A stretch of DNA of 54,004 nt. Origin: Chthoniobacterales bacterium. Lineage in GTDB: Bacteria; Verrucomicrobiota; Verrucomicrobiia; Chthoniobacterales; JACTMZ01. Under the pieces are notes generated by a model. The model was not told the origin of the DNA. It did no database searches and saw only the letters and a list, made by a program, of their open reading frames with translations. Position numbers and translations under genes: made by a program. Below are positions 35,072-42,280 of this stretch, one piece after another. The stretch lies in contig VEQL01000017.1 in NCBI GenBank assembly GCA_018883245.1, positions 1 through 54,004 on the forward strand, read 5' to 3'. Within the stretch, counting starts at the first letter, position 1. Every line of letters starts with the position of its first letter.

Positions 35072-35452
35072 TTAGCCATTCAGAAAGTAGGCGAAATAGA
35101 CAGCCCCGGTAACAATGATCGAGATGGCCGCGCCTGCCTGCTGACTGAGAGGAAAGACTTTCGCGCTAAAGACGTCCGACAGAATGTGCGCAGCAACGAG
35201 GACGAAAATAAGCCACCCGTAGCAAATCCCGAACAGGCTCAAAACGACGCACGCAGCGGCAAGCGCCAGCGGGAACGCTGCGACCGAGCCGAGAAATTGC
35301 CTAAGGATTCGTAAACGCAACTCGGTCGCTCCGTCTTGAGCTTTTGCGGCGAAGTAGGTCAGCGGCAGGAAGAGCCAAAACCCAATGACGTTAGCCACCG
35401 CCGAGGCGATGAGGGCGAGGATGTAGGCGAGGATCGTGATCAGGAGGTCCAT
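35072..35452 (-). CDS. Small integral membrane protein, about four helices
   Basis: A 126-residue protein with hydrophobic segments at ~3-35 (one long or two helices), ~55-95 (two) and ~108-124, and a charged cytoplasmic loop (KAQDGATELRLRILRQF) between. No signature of a transporter family is seen. It begins 16 bases past the stop of the repeat-protein gene at 35469 and may be the last gene of the MerR/vWA operon. Function unknown. Confidence 0.6.
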   Translation of the reverse strand: MDLLITILAYILALIASAVANVIGFWLFLPLTYFAAKAQDGATELRLRILRQFLGSVAAFPLALAAACVVLSLFGICYGWLIFVLVAAHILSDVFSAKVFPLSQQAGAAISIIVTGAVYFAYFLNG

Positions 35453-35468
35453 GGGGGTATTAGAGCGG

Positions 35469-36239
35469 TCATTCGTCGATGCGGAAGCCTCCTCCGCCTC
35501 GAGGGCGCACGGTCATGGTGTCCAGAGGGTCGTAGTCATTCTCCAGCGTGTATCCTCCAAGCGCTCGGGGCTTGAGGGTGTAGGACTTGCTGTAGTCGTA
35601 GTCGTGTTCGACGCGGAAGCGTCCGTTGTAGGTAGGTCTGACCGTGAACGTGTCCATGGCGTCATAGTCGTTTTCAATACGCCCGCGACCGGCATAGGTA
35701 GGGCGGTAGGTGTAGGACTTGCTGTAATCGTAGTCGTTCTGGATACGCATGCGCCCGGCGTAAGTGCGACGGGCTGTCCATGCATTGAGCGCGTCGTAAT
35801 CGCTCTCGATGTCAATGGAGGCGGGTTTGTCGTCAGGGCAGAAGCTGGGTGCAACTGGTGTCACTGGGCGATAGTAGTAGCCGGGAGCCGGGGTGACTCT
35901 TGGCACCGGATAGAGGCGAGCCGGTGTAGTGTAGGTGCCGTAGCCGAAGCGGAATCGTTGTGCATTGTTTCGTGCCTCAGCTTGTCTCTTCTCCCACGCT
36001 TCCCGGCGCTCGCGTTGGATTCGTTCCTGTTCTTGCCGATATTCCTCAGCCAGACGCTGACGGATGTGCTCGCCGCGTTCGCGCATTTCCCTAATACGGC
36101 GCTCGTGATCTTCGCCGGTAGTGCTGTTGGTCCTGCGCCAGGACTCTTGGGCAAACAGTTGCCCTGAACCGAGGAAAGCCAAGGCAATCAAGCTGGCAAA
36201 CAGGCGCAGAGGCTTCATGTGTTGAGGCGTGAGGGTCAT
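35469..36239 (-). CDS. Exported protein with five exact 22-residue alternating repeats
   Basis: A 256-residue protein. The first ATG (36239) overlaps the preceding stop as ATGA. A second ATG at 36218 opens the same signal peptide (MKPLRLFASLIALAFLGSG). After the signal, residues ~38-75 are highly charged (Arg/Glu-rich, coiled-coil-like). Residues ~140-253 are five 22-residue units with the frame I.NDYD......T.RP..G..R. Units 1, 3 and 5 (DALNAWT, DAMDTFT, DPLDTMT) alternate with units 2 and 4 (DYSKSYT, DYSKSYT). Such perfect spacing suggests a beta solenoid or tandem blades. Not a named family to my knowledge. Probably periplasmic or surface located. Confidence 0.75.
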   Translation of the reverse strand: MTLTPQHMKPLRLFASLIALAFLGSGQLFAQESWRRTNSTTGEDHERRIREMRERGEHIRQRLAEEYRQEQERIQRERREAWEKRQAEARNNAQRFRFGYGTYTTPARLYPVPRVTPAPGYYYRPVTPVAPSFCPDDKPASIDIESDYDALNAWTARRTYAGRMRIQNDYDYSKSYTYRPTYAGRGRIENDYDAMDTFTVRPTYNGRFRVEHDYDYSKSYTLKPRALGGYTLENDYDPLDTMTVRPRGGGGFRIDE

Positions 36240-36985
36240 TCAATGATCTGCTCATCGATCGGGTCGCCTATGGGCATGCCGTAGCGATCGGTGCGGTAGA
36301 CTTCTTGGCGGCCGAGGCGGTCGGTTTTGATTACCTTGCTAGGAGTGTCCTCGGGCATGCCGTAGCGATCCGTCTCGTAGACTTTGTATTCGCCGTCGTA
36401 GACGCCTTCTTTGATGACGAGGTGCGGTTCGTCTACGGCCATGCCGTAGCGGTCGGTTTTGTAGACCTCGTAACTGCCACGAAGCCCGTGCTTGATGACG
36501 GCTTTGGGCTCCTCCACTGCCAGACCATCCCGGTCCGTTTCGTAGACCTCGTAGCGGTCGTAAACGGAGGGCTCGATGATGAGGTCCGGGTAGAGCTCGC
36601 GGTCCCCGCGGTTGTCGACGTCGTAGACTTTGCGCGTCGGGCGCTGGTCGATGATGTCGTCCGGATTTCGCTTTGGCAGGAGAGGATCCTTGGAAAGCGG
36701 AGACGTGAAGGCTGAGACCGGAGTGGAAGTGGCAAACGGGTCGGACTCGGACTCGTCAGTCCAGAGACTGCGGTAGGTGTCGGTCGTGGTCGTATCCGTC
36801 ACCTTGGTTTCGTCTTCCGCGTGTGTCGTGGTCGCTGAAAGCGTGAGCATGATCGTGAGAGCCAATCGAACCAAGCCGGGCCACGGATTGACGCGGATCG
36901 GCGCGGATAATTGCCTGCCGTCTGACAACGGCAGGCAACAAATGACCCTGGGGAAACAGTTGGAGAGAAATGCCAGTTTGTTCAT
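36236..36985 (-). CDS. Exported protein with 27-28-residue TDRYG repeats
   Basis: A 249-residue protein. Residues ~40-57 (LALTIMLTLSATTTHA) are the hydrophobic part of a signal peptide, unusually far from the start because the first ~38 codons include a palindromic DNA repeat (36884-36938). A later start is therefore possible. Residues ~115-249 hold four clear units, (Y/Q).VY.TDR(Y/D)G(M/L)....P..VIK, spaced 27-28 residues, plus a degenerate one before them (KVYDVDNRG). It overlaps the 49-residue membrane protein gene upstream and the 22-residue-repeat gene downstream by four bases each. Function unknown. The spacing hints at an extended surface or linker repeat. Confidence 0.75.
   Translation of the reverse strand: MNKLAFLSNCFPRVICCLPLSDGRQLSAPIRVNPWPGLVRLALTIMLTLSATTTHAEDETKVTDTTTTDTYRSLWTDESESDPFATSTPVSAFTSPLSKDPLLPKRNPDDIIDQRPTRKVYDVDNRGDRELYPDLIIEPSVYDRYEVYETDRDGLAVEEPKAVIKHGLRGSYEVYKTDRYGMAVDEPHLVIKEGVYDGEYKVYETDRYGMPEDTPSKVIKTDRLGRQEVYRTDRYGMPIGDPIDEQIIE
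36884..36938. repeat. Palindromic / decamer element inside a signal-peptide coding region
   Basis: CGGAT occurs three times at exactly 10-base spacing (36884, 36894, 36904; consensus ACGCGGATTG). Immediately after comes a perfect 11-base inverted repeat TTGCCTGCCGT-CTGACA-ACGGCAGGCAA (36911-36938). The element lies within codons ~16-34 of the leftward TDRYG-repeat gene and stays in frame. It has the look of a dispersed palindromic repeat that inserted into a coding region. Confidence 0.6.
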
Positions 36986-37131
36986 GGCTTCTGGCGGTTT
37001 CGCTCCGCCTCCCGAAGGCGCTTCCTCGCGCTCCTGATCTCGGTGATGTTGTAGTAGATCATGTAACCGAAAACGAAGACGATCAGCCCGATGAAGAAGA
37101 CATCGATGATTGAGGTGCCAAGGGGGAACAT
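36982..37131 (-). CDS. 49-residue single-pass membrane protein
   Basis: A short gene: ATG at 37129-37131, stop TGA overlapping the next ATG (ATGA at 36982-36985). The product starts MFPLGTSIIDVFFIGLIVFV, gives one membrane helix (~residues 8-27), then a strongly basic cytoplasmic tail (EIRSARKRLREAERNRQKP). It begins nine bases after the stop of the PEP-CTERM gene. The operon position, coupling by overlap and clean membrane topology support it as a real gene. The form resembles small membrane regulators or assembly factors; no homology is recognised. Confidence 0.7.
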   Translation of the reverse strand: MFPLGTSIIDVFFIGLIVFVFGYMIYYNITEIRSARKRLREAERNRQKP

Positions 37132-37140
37132 GGCGGCGTT

Positions 37141-37809
37141 CTAGGGGCGAAGGCCAAGGGCTCGCGCCAATCGGCGACGCAAGTTGATGCGCCGATGGAT
37201 CACGATCGCAATTCCCGCGGCGACGACGAGAGCCAACGTCGAGGGCTCGGGGACGACGGTGTAACCCATGTTAGGACCGACAATAGCTTGGCCAGAAAAT
37301 GGCACGGTTCCAGGATAGGTAAAGTTCCCCTGCTGGTTGTTTCGCACCGCGCCGACGAGGTTCACGTTGGGGGAGATGGGGTCATTTACGAAGCCCGATG
37401 CCCGCATGTCCAAGTTTGCTTGCACGCCTAAGCGGTAGGTGGTGTTGGCATCGAGGAGGACCGGAGTGGTCAAGTCGAACCACCGGAAGCCGGACTCCAA
37501 TGGCGCGGATCTTCCCGAGGGCAGAATGGCAGTGGCCAGTAAACTCCCTCCCTCACGCCAGAGGCCAATAATGTTCATGCTGTCGAGTCCATCACCGCCG
37601 ATATCGTTGACTCCCAAGCGATGGACGCTGAGGGGGTCTTGCTTCACCGTGAAAGCGTATCCAACCGTATCGTAAAAAAGGCTGGTGGAGCCGGAGGAGA
37701 CTTGGAAGGTCAGAATTTGAGCCCGAGCAGACGCAACGAGGGACAGAAGAAGGACGAGTCTCACGACGACCCGGTGCAGGGAACGAATGGTGCAGGATGT
37801 GATTTTCAT
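37141..37809 (-). CDS. PEP-CTERM-anchored exported protein (DUF4082-like)
   Basis: A 222-residue protein. Signal peptide 1-30 (VVVRLVLLLSLVASARA). The body (YAFTVKQDPLSVHRLGVNDI, then GLWREGGSLLATA) follows the DUF4082-like pattern common in PEP-CTERM proteins, a beta-sandwich often seen on the cell surface. Residues 186-208 are the sorting signal: VPEPS, a hydrophobic helix and HRR, followed by an unusually long arginine-rich tail (INLRRRLARAL). Its ATG overlaps the stop of the VIT/vWA gene (ATGA). The exosortase needed for processing is not in the window. Confidence 0.85.
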   Translation of the reverse strand: MKITSCTIRSLHRVVVRLVLLLSLVASARAQILTFQVSSGSTSLFYDTVGYAFTVKQDPLSVHRLGVNDIGGDGLDSMNIIGLWREGGSLLATAILPSGRSAPLESGFRWFDLTTPVLLDANTTYRLGVQANLDMRASGFVNDPISPNVNLVGAVRNNQQGNFTYPGTVPFSGQAIVGPNMGYTVVPEPSTLALVVAAGIAIVIHRRINLRRRLARALGLRP

Positions 37810-40058
37810 GGATGGACGGTGGTTGGTTTTGATTGGAAGAGGTGAAGTGCTTCCTCGGCGCGGCGGTTGAGACCGGCCATGAGGCGCAACTTCCGCAGGA
37901 GGCTGTGTTCTTGGCTCCGGATCTCTTGGAGTTCCTTGACGAGGGCTTCCAGGAGCACGGCTACGCGCTCGGCGAAGTCGGGCTCTTCGGACGCTCCCAA
38001 GAGGGCTTTGAGTTCATCGAAGATGTCTTGCAGGCGTGCGGGGATCGGTTGCGGATCCCAGAAGCGTTGCAGGTCTTCGTGCAGGCGGACGAGGTAGGCA
38101 ACGAGTTGCTCTTCGGACTTTTCGGCCGGTGATTTTTTGGGGGCTTTTTCGGCGCGTTTTTTCGGCGCTCTTGAGGAACCACCGCGTAGAATTCGATCTT
38201 CGGGCGGCTCGGGAGGAGGCGCGGAGCAGTAATCGGCGGGATCGCGTAGGCTGTAGCGGACATTCATGTCTTCGGCTACGGCCATGGCGGGCTGGAAGAG
38301 TTCAGTCTGGGCGACGGGGACTTTCTCGGCTTCGTCCCAGGCGACGAAGGCGGACTTCTCGGAAAGGATGTTGAACTCCTTGGCAATGGCGAGGGAGTCG
38401 GACCAGCGGTGCTTGAAGTCGAGGTGACGGACGCGGGCGCGTGCCCACGCGAGGCCGGCGCCGGGTAGCACGTGCTCTTCGGGCACGAGCTTGAGCATGC
38501 CATCGGAGGTATCCTGCGCGGCGACGAAGAGTGGCGGGGCATCCGCACTGGCGCTGAGGGGGATGATGACGTCGTCGCCGTCGACGAGGTTGCGCAATTT
38601 CTCGCCGTCCGCGGTGGTCCATCCAGCAGGGAGGGCGAGATCGGTGAGCACAGGTGCACGGAGGACGGGAGCGAAGCGCTCAATGGCAGAAGGAATGTCT
38701 TGTCCGGGAGAGAGGAAGACGGAGCGACCACCGGTGGCGGTGGAAACGGCGCCTAGGGCGTCGTTCATCGTCATGGCAACGCCGACGATGTGGAGAGGAC
38801 ATCCGAGGCTGCGGGCATCCTTGATGACCTGACTCTCGTTGCCGACTTGTCCATCGGTGATGAGGAGGACGGCGGTGTCTCGTTCCGTGCTGTGCTGGCG
38901 GATTTTTTCGCCGAGGTGACGCAGGGCGGGAACCAACTCGGTGCCACCGCGGGTGCCGAAGTTGCAGATTTTTTCACCGTTGGGACCGAGGTCGAGTTCG
39001 GCGGCGCGGACGAGTCTGCTGTCGTGGTCGTGGACCTTGCTCTCGAAGAGCGTGATCCAGACACGGGCGTCGGGACCGAGGCGGGGCAGGAAGGAGGCCA
39101 GGGCTTTGCAGGCGCCTTCCCAATTGGAGCCCTCCATGCTGCCGGAGCAGTCGAGGAGAAAATACACGTCGAGCGGAGGCGAGAATTTGGAGGCGCTGTC
39201 GGAGGGCGAGGCCGGAAGGCGTATTTCGAGGACTCCGCGGCGGTTGGCGTCGAGCCAGGCGCGGGTGACAGGACTTTGCGGCTTGGGTTCGTTCCAGGAG
39301 ATGACGAAGTCGCGGTCGGGCATGTTGTGGTTCACGGCCAAGGAGGCGGTGAGGTCGCTCTTCTCGCCGCGGACGGCGATCATGTGGGAGGGCGACGAGA
39401 CGGAGTCGGCGATGCCGTTTTCCCCGCGCAAACGGACTTGGACGCTGAGACCGGCGGCATCGGGATGGTCGTTGTCGATGCGGGGAGGCGTGATGCGCGA
39501 GGCGTCGGGAACTTCAGAGGTGTCGTCGGCGGCTCCGGGTCCTTCGTTGCCGCGCAGGAGCGGTTCGCCGGGGATGTAGCGGACGCCGGGATTGACGGGA
39601 ATGCGGACGGTGCGCTGTTCGCGCAGGCGCTGGACGGGTTGCAGGTAGGCGAAGCGCATGAGGATGCTGTCGCCGGGTTGCAGGTTGCCGAGTTGCAGGG
39701 TGAAGAGGTTCTCGCGCTCGGATTCGGCCAGGGCGGCGCGGTGGCCGGCGGCTTTGGCTTTCTTGTAGAGTTTGCGGGCAGTGGAGGCTTCCTCGACTTT
39801 GGCGAGGATCATGCGTCCGTTGACGTGCATCTCGCAGCGGTAAGCCGCGGCGTCGGCGGGCAACGGGAAGACGAAGCGGCAATCGAGGGGGTTTTCGTTC
39901 GATTGCTCGAAGAGTTGGTCGATCTCGACGGTGGCGAGGCCGGCGGCGACGTCGGCGTTGACCGAGATGGAGCGGAGCGGGAGGAGGATGCGGGTGGATT
40001 CGAGCCAGCCTTCGAGACCAAAGGGTTCGTTGGAGTTTTCGTCGAGACGGTTGTTCAT
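37806..40058 (-). CDS. VIT and von Willebrand factor A domain protein
   Basis: A 750-residue protein. I chose the ATG that overlaps the stop of the MerR-like gene (ATGA near 40055-40058). Residues ~15-140 are a VIT domain (inter-alpha-trypsin inhibitor N-terminal type; CRFVFPLPADAAAYRCEM, KKAKAAGHRAAL). Residues ~300-470 are a vWA domain with a complete MIDAS: DCSGS (~303-307), a middle threonine in GTRGGTE and TDGQVG (~400). The C-terminal third is Lys/Ala/Pro-rich and then helical (ALVKELQEIRSQEHSLLRKL). There is no signal peptide, so it is probably cytoplasmic. Bacterial VIT-vWA proteins are poorly characterised. It is coupled to a PEP-CTERM gene downstream. Confidence 0.88.
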   Translation of the reverse strand: MNNRLDENSNEPFGLEGWLESTRILLPLRSISVNADVAAGLATVEIDQLFEQSNENPLDCRFVFPLPADAAAYRCEMHVNGRMILAKVEEASTARKLYKKAKAAGHRAALAESERENLFTLQLGNLQPGDSILMRFAYLQPVQRLREQRTVRIPVNPGVRYIPGEPLLRGNEGPGAADDTSEVPDASRITPPRIDNDHPDAAGLSVQVRLRGENGIADSVSSPSHMIAVRGEKSDLTASLAVNHNMPDRDFVISWNEPKPQSPVTRAWLDANRRGVLEIRLPASPSDSASKFSPPLDVYFLLDCSGSMEGSNWEGACKALASFLPRLGPDARVWITLFESKVHDHDSRLVRAAELDLGPNGEKICNFGTRGGTELVPALRHLGEKIRQHSTERDTAVLLITDGQVGNESQVIKDARSLGCPLHIVGVAMTMNDALGAVSTATGGRSVFLSPGQDIPSAIERFAPVLRAPVLTDLALPAGWTTADGEKLRNLVDGDDVIIPLSASADAPPLFVAAQDTSDGMLKLVPEEHVLPGAGLAWARARVRHLDFKHRWSDSLAIAKEFNILSEKSAFVAWDEAEKVPVAQTELFQPAMAVAEDMNVRYSLRDPADYCSAPPPEPPEDRILRGGSSRAPKKRAEKAPKKSPAEKSEEQLVAYLVRLHEDLQRFWDPQPIPARLQDIFDELKALLGASEEPDFAERVAVLLEALVKELQEIRSQEHSLLRKLRLMAGLNRRAEEALHLFQSKPTTVHP

Positions 40059-40540
40059 TTGGTGACGGGGGTTTTCTTTTGCAGGATGCGGTTGATGGCG
40101 GCGACTTGGGCGGCGGTGGGGCGCGCGCCGTCGCGTCCGATCAAGGCGAAGGAGCCTTCGAGCGGGACGACGTTCCAAGTCTCGGCGGAAAATGGAGGAA
40201 GAGTGACCGCGGGGCGGTGCTCCTGGCGGGCGCGGGTGAGGAGCTCACGCAGGTTGGCGTTGTCGCGTCCGTAGAGAAGCTCCTGGATGCGGCGCAGGGG
40301 CATGCCGCGGGATTGCAGGGCGCGAATGGAGGCGAGCTGGAGGAAGTGGCGTTCGCCGTAGGTCCCTTCGCCGGCTTTTGGTCCGTCGAGAAGCCCGAGG
40401 GTGCGGTAGTAGCGCAGGCTACGCTGGGAGAGGTTTTCGGCGGCTTGTCCGCTGGCGGGAGAGAAGCCCCTTTCGGAGCACCAGTCGTTCACAGCGTCGG
40501 CGAGCTTCTGCAGGTTGTCGTAGGTAGATGAGCGGTTCAT
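40055..40540 (-). CDS. MerR-family transcriptional regulator
   Basis: A 161-residue protein starting at the ATG at 40540; a longer frame from 40609 would run through the operator. The winged HTH is near the N-terminus: LSQRSLRYYRTLGLLDGP (~38-54) and YGERHFLQLASIRALQSRGM (~61-80) followed by PLRRIQELLYG. These are the helix-turn-helix and wing of MerR proteins. No metal-binding cysteines are seen in the effector part. It is the first gene of the operon running to at least 35469, and is preceded by a TTGACAG inverted repeat. Confidence 0.88.
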   Translation of the reverse strand: MNRSSTYDNLQKLADAVNDWCSERGFSPASGQAAENLSQRSLRYYRTLGLLDGPKAGEGTYGERHFLQLASIRALQSRGMPLRRIQELLYGRDNANLRELLTRARQEHRPAVTLPPFSAETWNVVPLEGSFALIGRDGARPTAAQVAAINRILQKKTPVTK

Positions 40541-40549
40541 GCGGCCACT

Positions 40550-40575
40550 CTGACAGTTGACAGTGTTGCTGTCAA
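40550..40575 (-). promoter_or_regulatory. MerR operator with consensus -35 box
   Basis: A perfect inverted repeat TTGACAG-TGTTG-CTGTCAA (40557-40575) with an extra tandem half-site CTGACAG at 40550-40556. Read leftward, TTGACA is an exact -35 consensus. The predicted -10 (CAGAGT after 17 bases) is poor, as expected of an activator-dependent promoter. The spacing puts the transcription start at or near the A of the MerR ATG, so the mRNA may be leaderless. Confidence 0.7.
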
Positions 40576-40612
40576 TACGAAATTTTCGGACTCTGTTTTG
40601 GGCAGTCATGGA

Positions 40613-41239
40613 TCACCAACCCCGAATCTCGATGGCGAGGTTTTCGCCGATTTCGTTGAGGCGATTTTGGAGGCAGGCCAGGGTGGCCAGATCGGGTGCC
40701 TCGACATAGGTGAGGTTCGATCCGGGGCGATCACCTTGGATGAAGCTCAACTCTCCAAGCAGGTTCCCCTCCCCGACGCCACGATCATCGTCCAGCGGAA
40801 CATCGCGCAGGTAGTGGAAAGCGCTGGCCGCAGGGCCTTCAATGAGTTCTTGGTGCGTCTCGTAGCGCTCCAGAGCCACGCCGTCGATTTCCTCGTCGGC
40901 TTGGATCGTGACCGGATCGTCCTCGGGATCTCCAACCTGCTCGCGCCACCATTCCTCAACCGCGGCTTTGTCGTTGATGTCGATGCCCTCGTAATCGTCA
41001 AAGTATTCTCGCCACGTCGGAATCTTTGCTTCTTCGGAGGGATCACCAAGGTGGAGCATGAAATCCGTGGCACCGTCCGTGCTCAGCGCGTAGAGCGTGC
41101 TCTTTGGGTTCCGCGGCAGCACAAGATAGGGCTGGCGGGCCAGCACGCAGGTTTCGCGGATGACTCTCGCCACGGCGTCAGGCACAAGGCACGACCCCGC
41201 GGCGAGTCCGCAAAGCGACAGGAATTCGCGGCGACGCAT
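40613..41239 (-). CDS. Tat-exported protein of unknown function
   Basis: A 208-residue protein. The ATG at 41239 is supported by GGAGG six bases upstream, one of the few clear Shine-Dalgarno sites here, and by a twin-arginine signal (MRRREFLSLCGLAAGSCL). The mature part is acidic (many Asp/Glu, such as DPEDDPVTIQADEEIDG) and ends in IEIRGW. Not recognised. Tat export suggests folding or cofactor loading before transport. It lies just upstream of the MerR-led operon, in the same orientation, but 72 bases away with that operon's own promoter between. Confidence 0.75.
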   Translation of the reverse strand: MRRREFLSLCGLAAGSCLVPDAVARVIRETCVLARQPYLVLPRNPKSTLYALSTDGATDFMLHLGDPSEEAKIPTWREYFDDYEGIDINDKAAVEEWWREQVGDPEDDPVTIQADEEIDGVALERYETHQELIEGPAASAFHYLRDVPLDDDRGVGEGNLLGELSFIQGDRPGSNLTYVEAPDLATLACLQNRLNEIGENLAIEIRGW

Positions 41240-41307
41240 ATCGCCTCCGAATGGTAGGCACGAAAGCGTCATTGCAAACAACCGTATGTGTCATAAGGCG
41301 ATTTTTT

Positions 41308-41760
41308 TCAGCACCTGTCAGTCGCCATCTCCTCCTCGAAGGTCCGCACCCGGAACTCCATGGCCCTAAGCCGTTCGCGCGGAGTGCGTTTTGCATCGGA
41401 GAAAAGCTCCAAGGCCGCATTGTACAGGGCCGGATGGTCGATCTCCTGCACCCGCTGCCACACCGCCCCGAACCGGCTGAGGGCGTTTTCTTCGGCCCAC
41501 TTCCAGCACCGATCCCTCGCCACCGGGATCGCCCTGTCCATCAGCTCTGCCAGTTGGGCATTGAGGCTGCCCCGGGCCGCCTCGCTTACTTGGTATTCCG
41601 GGCACTCCGGCGGCAGCGAGAGCCCCCGCTCGGTGATGTGGGCAACCACGGCCTCAACCAGAACGGTCGACTCCGGCTTTTCCTCGTTCTTGGTGATGTG
41701 AACAAGAGCCTTTTTGACCGGCTCGCTCACCCTAAGTGACACGTTTTCAGTTCTTTTCAT
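41308..41760 (-). CDS. Ribbon-helix-helix-like protein at the edge of the phage-type island
   Basis: A 150-residue protein. The N-terminus (ENVSLRVSEPVKKALVHITK, then STVLVEAVVAHITERG) has the strand-helix-helix pattern of CopG/Arc-type DNA-binding domains. Residues ~60-150 are helical with no known domain. It is transcribed away from the replication genes, separated from the first (41837) by 76 bases. That is the usual layout of a phage repressor and early gene, so it may control the island. The assignment is moderate. Confidence 0.6.
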   Translation of the reverse strand: MKRTENVSLRVSEPVKKALVHITKNEEKPESTVLVEAVVAHITERGLSLPPECPEYQVSEAARGSLNAQLAELMDRAIPVARDRCWKWAEENALSRFGAVWQRVQEIDHPALYNAALELFSDAKRTPRERLRAMEFRVRTFEEEMATDRC

Positions 41761-41836
41761 TGTAAGACAAAGTTTACGGGGCAGTTCTGGAAAATTTTTG
41801 CAGCGCTATCAGACTCTCCTCCCCCTTTAAAGCACC
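41761..41836. promoter_or_regulatory. Divergent control region of the phage-type island
   Basis: A short gap between the leftward RHH-like gene and the rightward HTH gene, with A/T-rich patches (AAATTTTT around 41793, TTTAAAG before 41832). No strong consensus boxes or perfect operator is visible. Its role is inferred from layout. Confidence 0.3.
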
Positions 41837-42043
41837 ATGCCTGCCGCCGCCCCAATGCCGCCGGCCCACGTCTACAAGCTCTACACGGCTCGTGAGGCGG
41901 CCGATGCACTGCAAGTGACCGAGAACTGGATCACTGCGGCGCGAAGAGCAGGTGCTCCGTTTCCGGGCGGCCGCACCCGTCCCGAGTGGGTGCTTGATTG
42001 GCTGCACGAGCATCCCGACTTCACGCTCAAGCAGCACCAGTAA
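41837..42043 (+). CDS. Small helix-turn-helix (excisionase-like) DNA-binding protein
   Basis: A 68-residue protein. After a proline/alanine-rich start, residues ~15-55 read YTAREAADALQVTENWITAA and RRAGAPFPGG, the MerR/Xis-like winged helix used by excisionases and small phage regulators. It is the first rightward gene of the island. The array of decamer repeats starts 38 bases after its stop and is a candidate binding site. Confidence 0.65.
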   Translation: MPAAAPMPPAHVYKLYTAREAADALQVTENWITAARRAGAPFPGGRTRPEWVLDWLHEHPDFTLKQHQ

Positions 42044-42080
42044 GCGCTGGCTCTCCGCGAGCACCGTCAAATTTTTTGCG

Positions 42081-42150
42081 CGGGAAAATCCGTGACTCAG
42101 CGGGACTGAGGAGGACCCAGGAGGACTGAGCGGGATTTCGCGGGATCGCG
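42081..42150. repeat. Tandem array of seven degenerate 10-base repeats
   Basis: Read in steps of ten from 42081, the sequence gives CGGGAAAATC, CGTGACTCAG, CGGGACTGAG, GAGGACCCAG, GAGGACTGAG, CGGGATTTCG and CGGGATCGCG, all variants of (C/G)GGGACTGAG. The period is exactly 10, about one helical turn. A run of eight A follows (42160). It lies between the HTH gene and the ATPase gene. It could be iterons of a replication origin or operator sites. Confidence 0.65.
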
Positions 42151-42280
42151 CAACCGGCCAAAAAAAATCGGGGTGTATGGCTCTTGCGTGCGCCGAACCA
42201 GCGGTGTCACGGCCCCGCGGATGACAAGCCGCGATCGTCGGCGGGGCCCGCCAACAACGCAGCGGCAGCCGAACCCCGAT

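Noticed and set aside
18432-41294. 13-base inverted pair CTTATGACACATA at 18432 and near 41282, bracketing the BREX and MerR operons
   Set aside because: Dozens of 13-base matches are expected by chance in 54 kb, and inverted rather than direct orientation does not fit an integration site.
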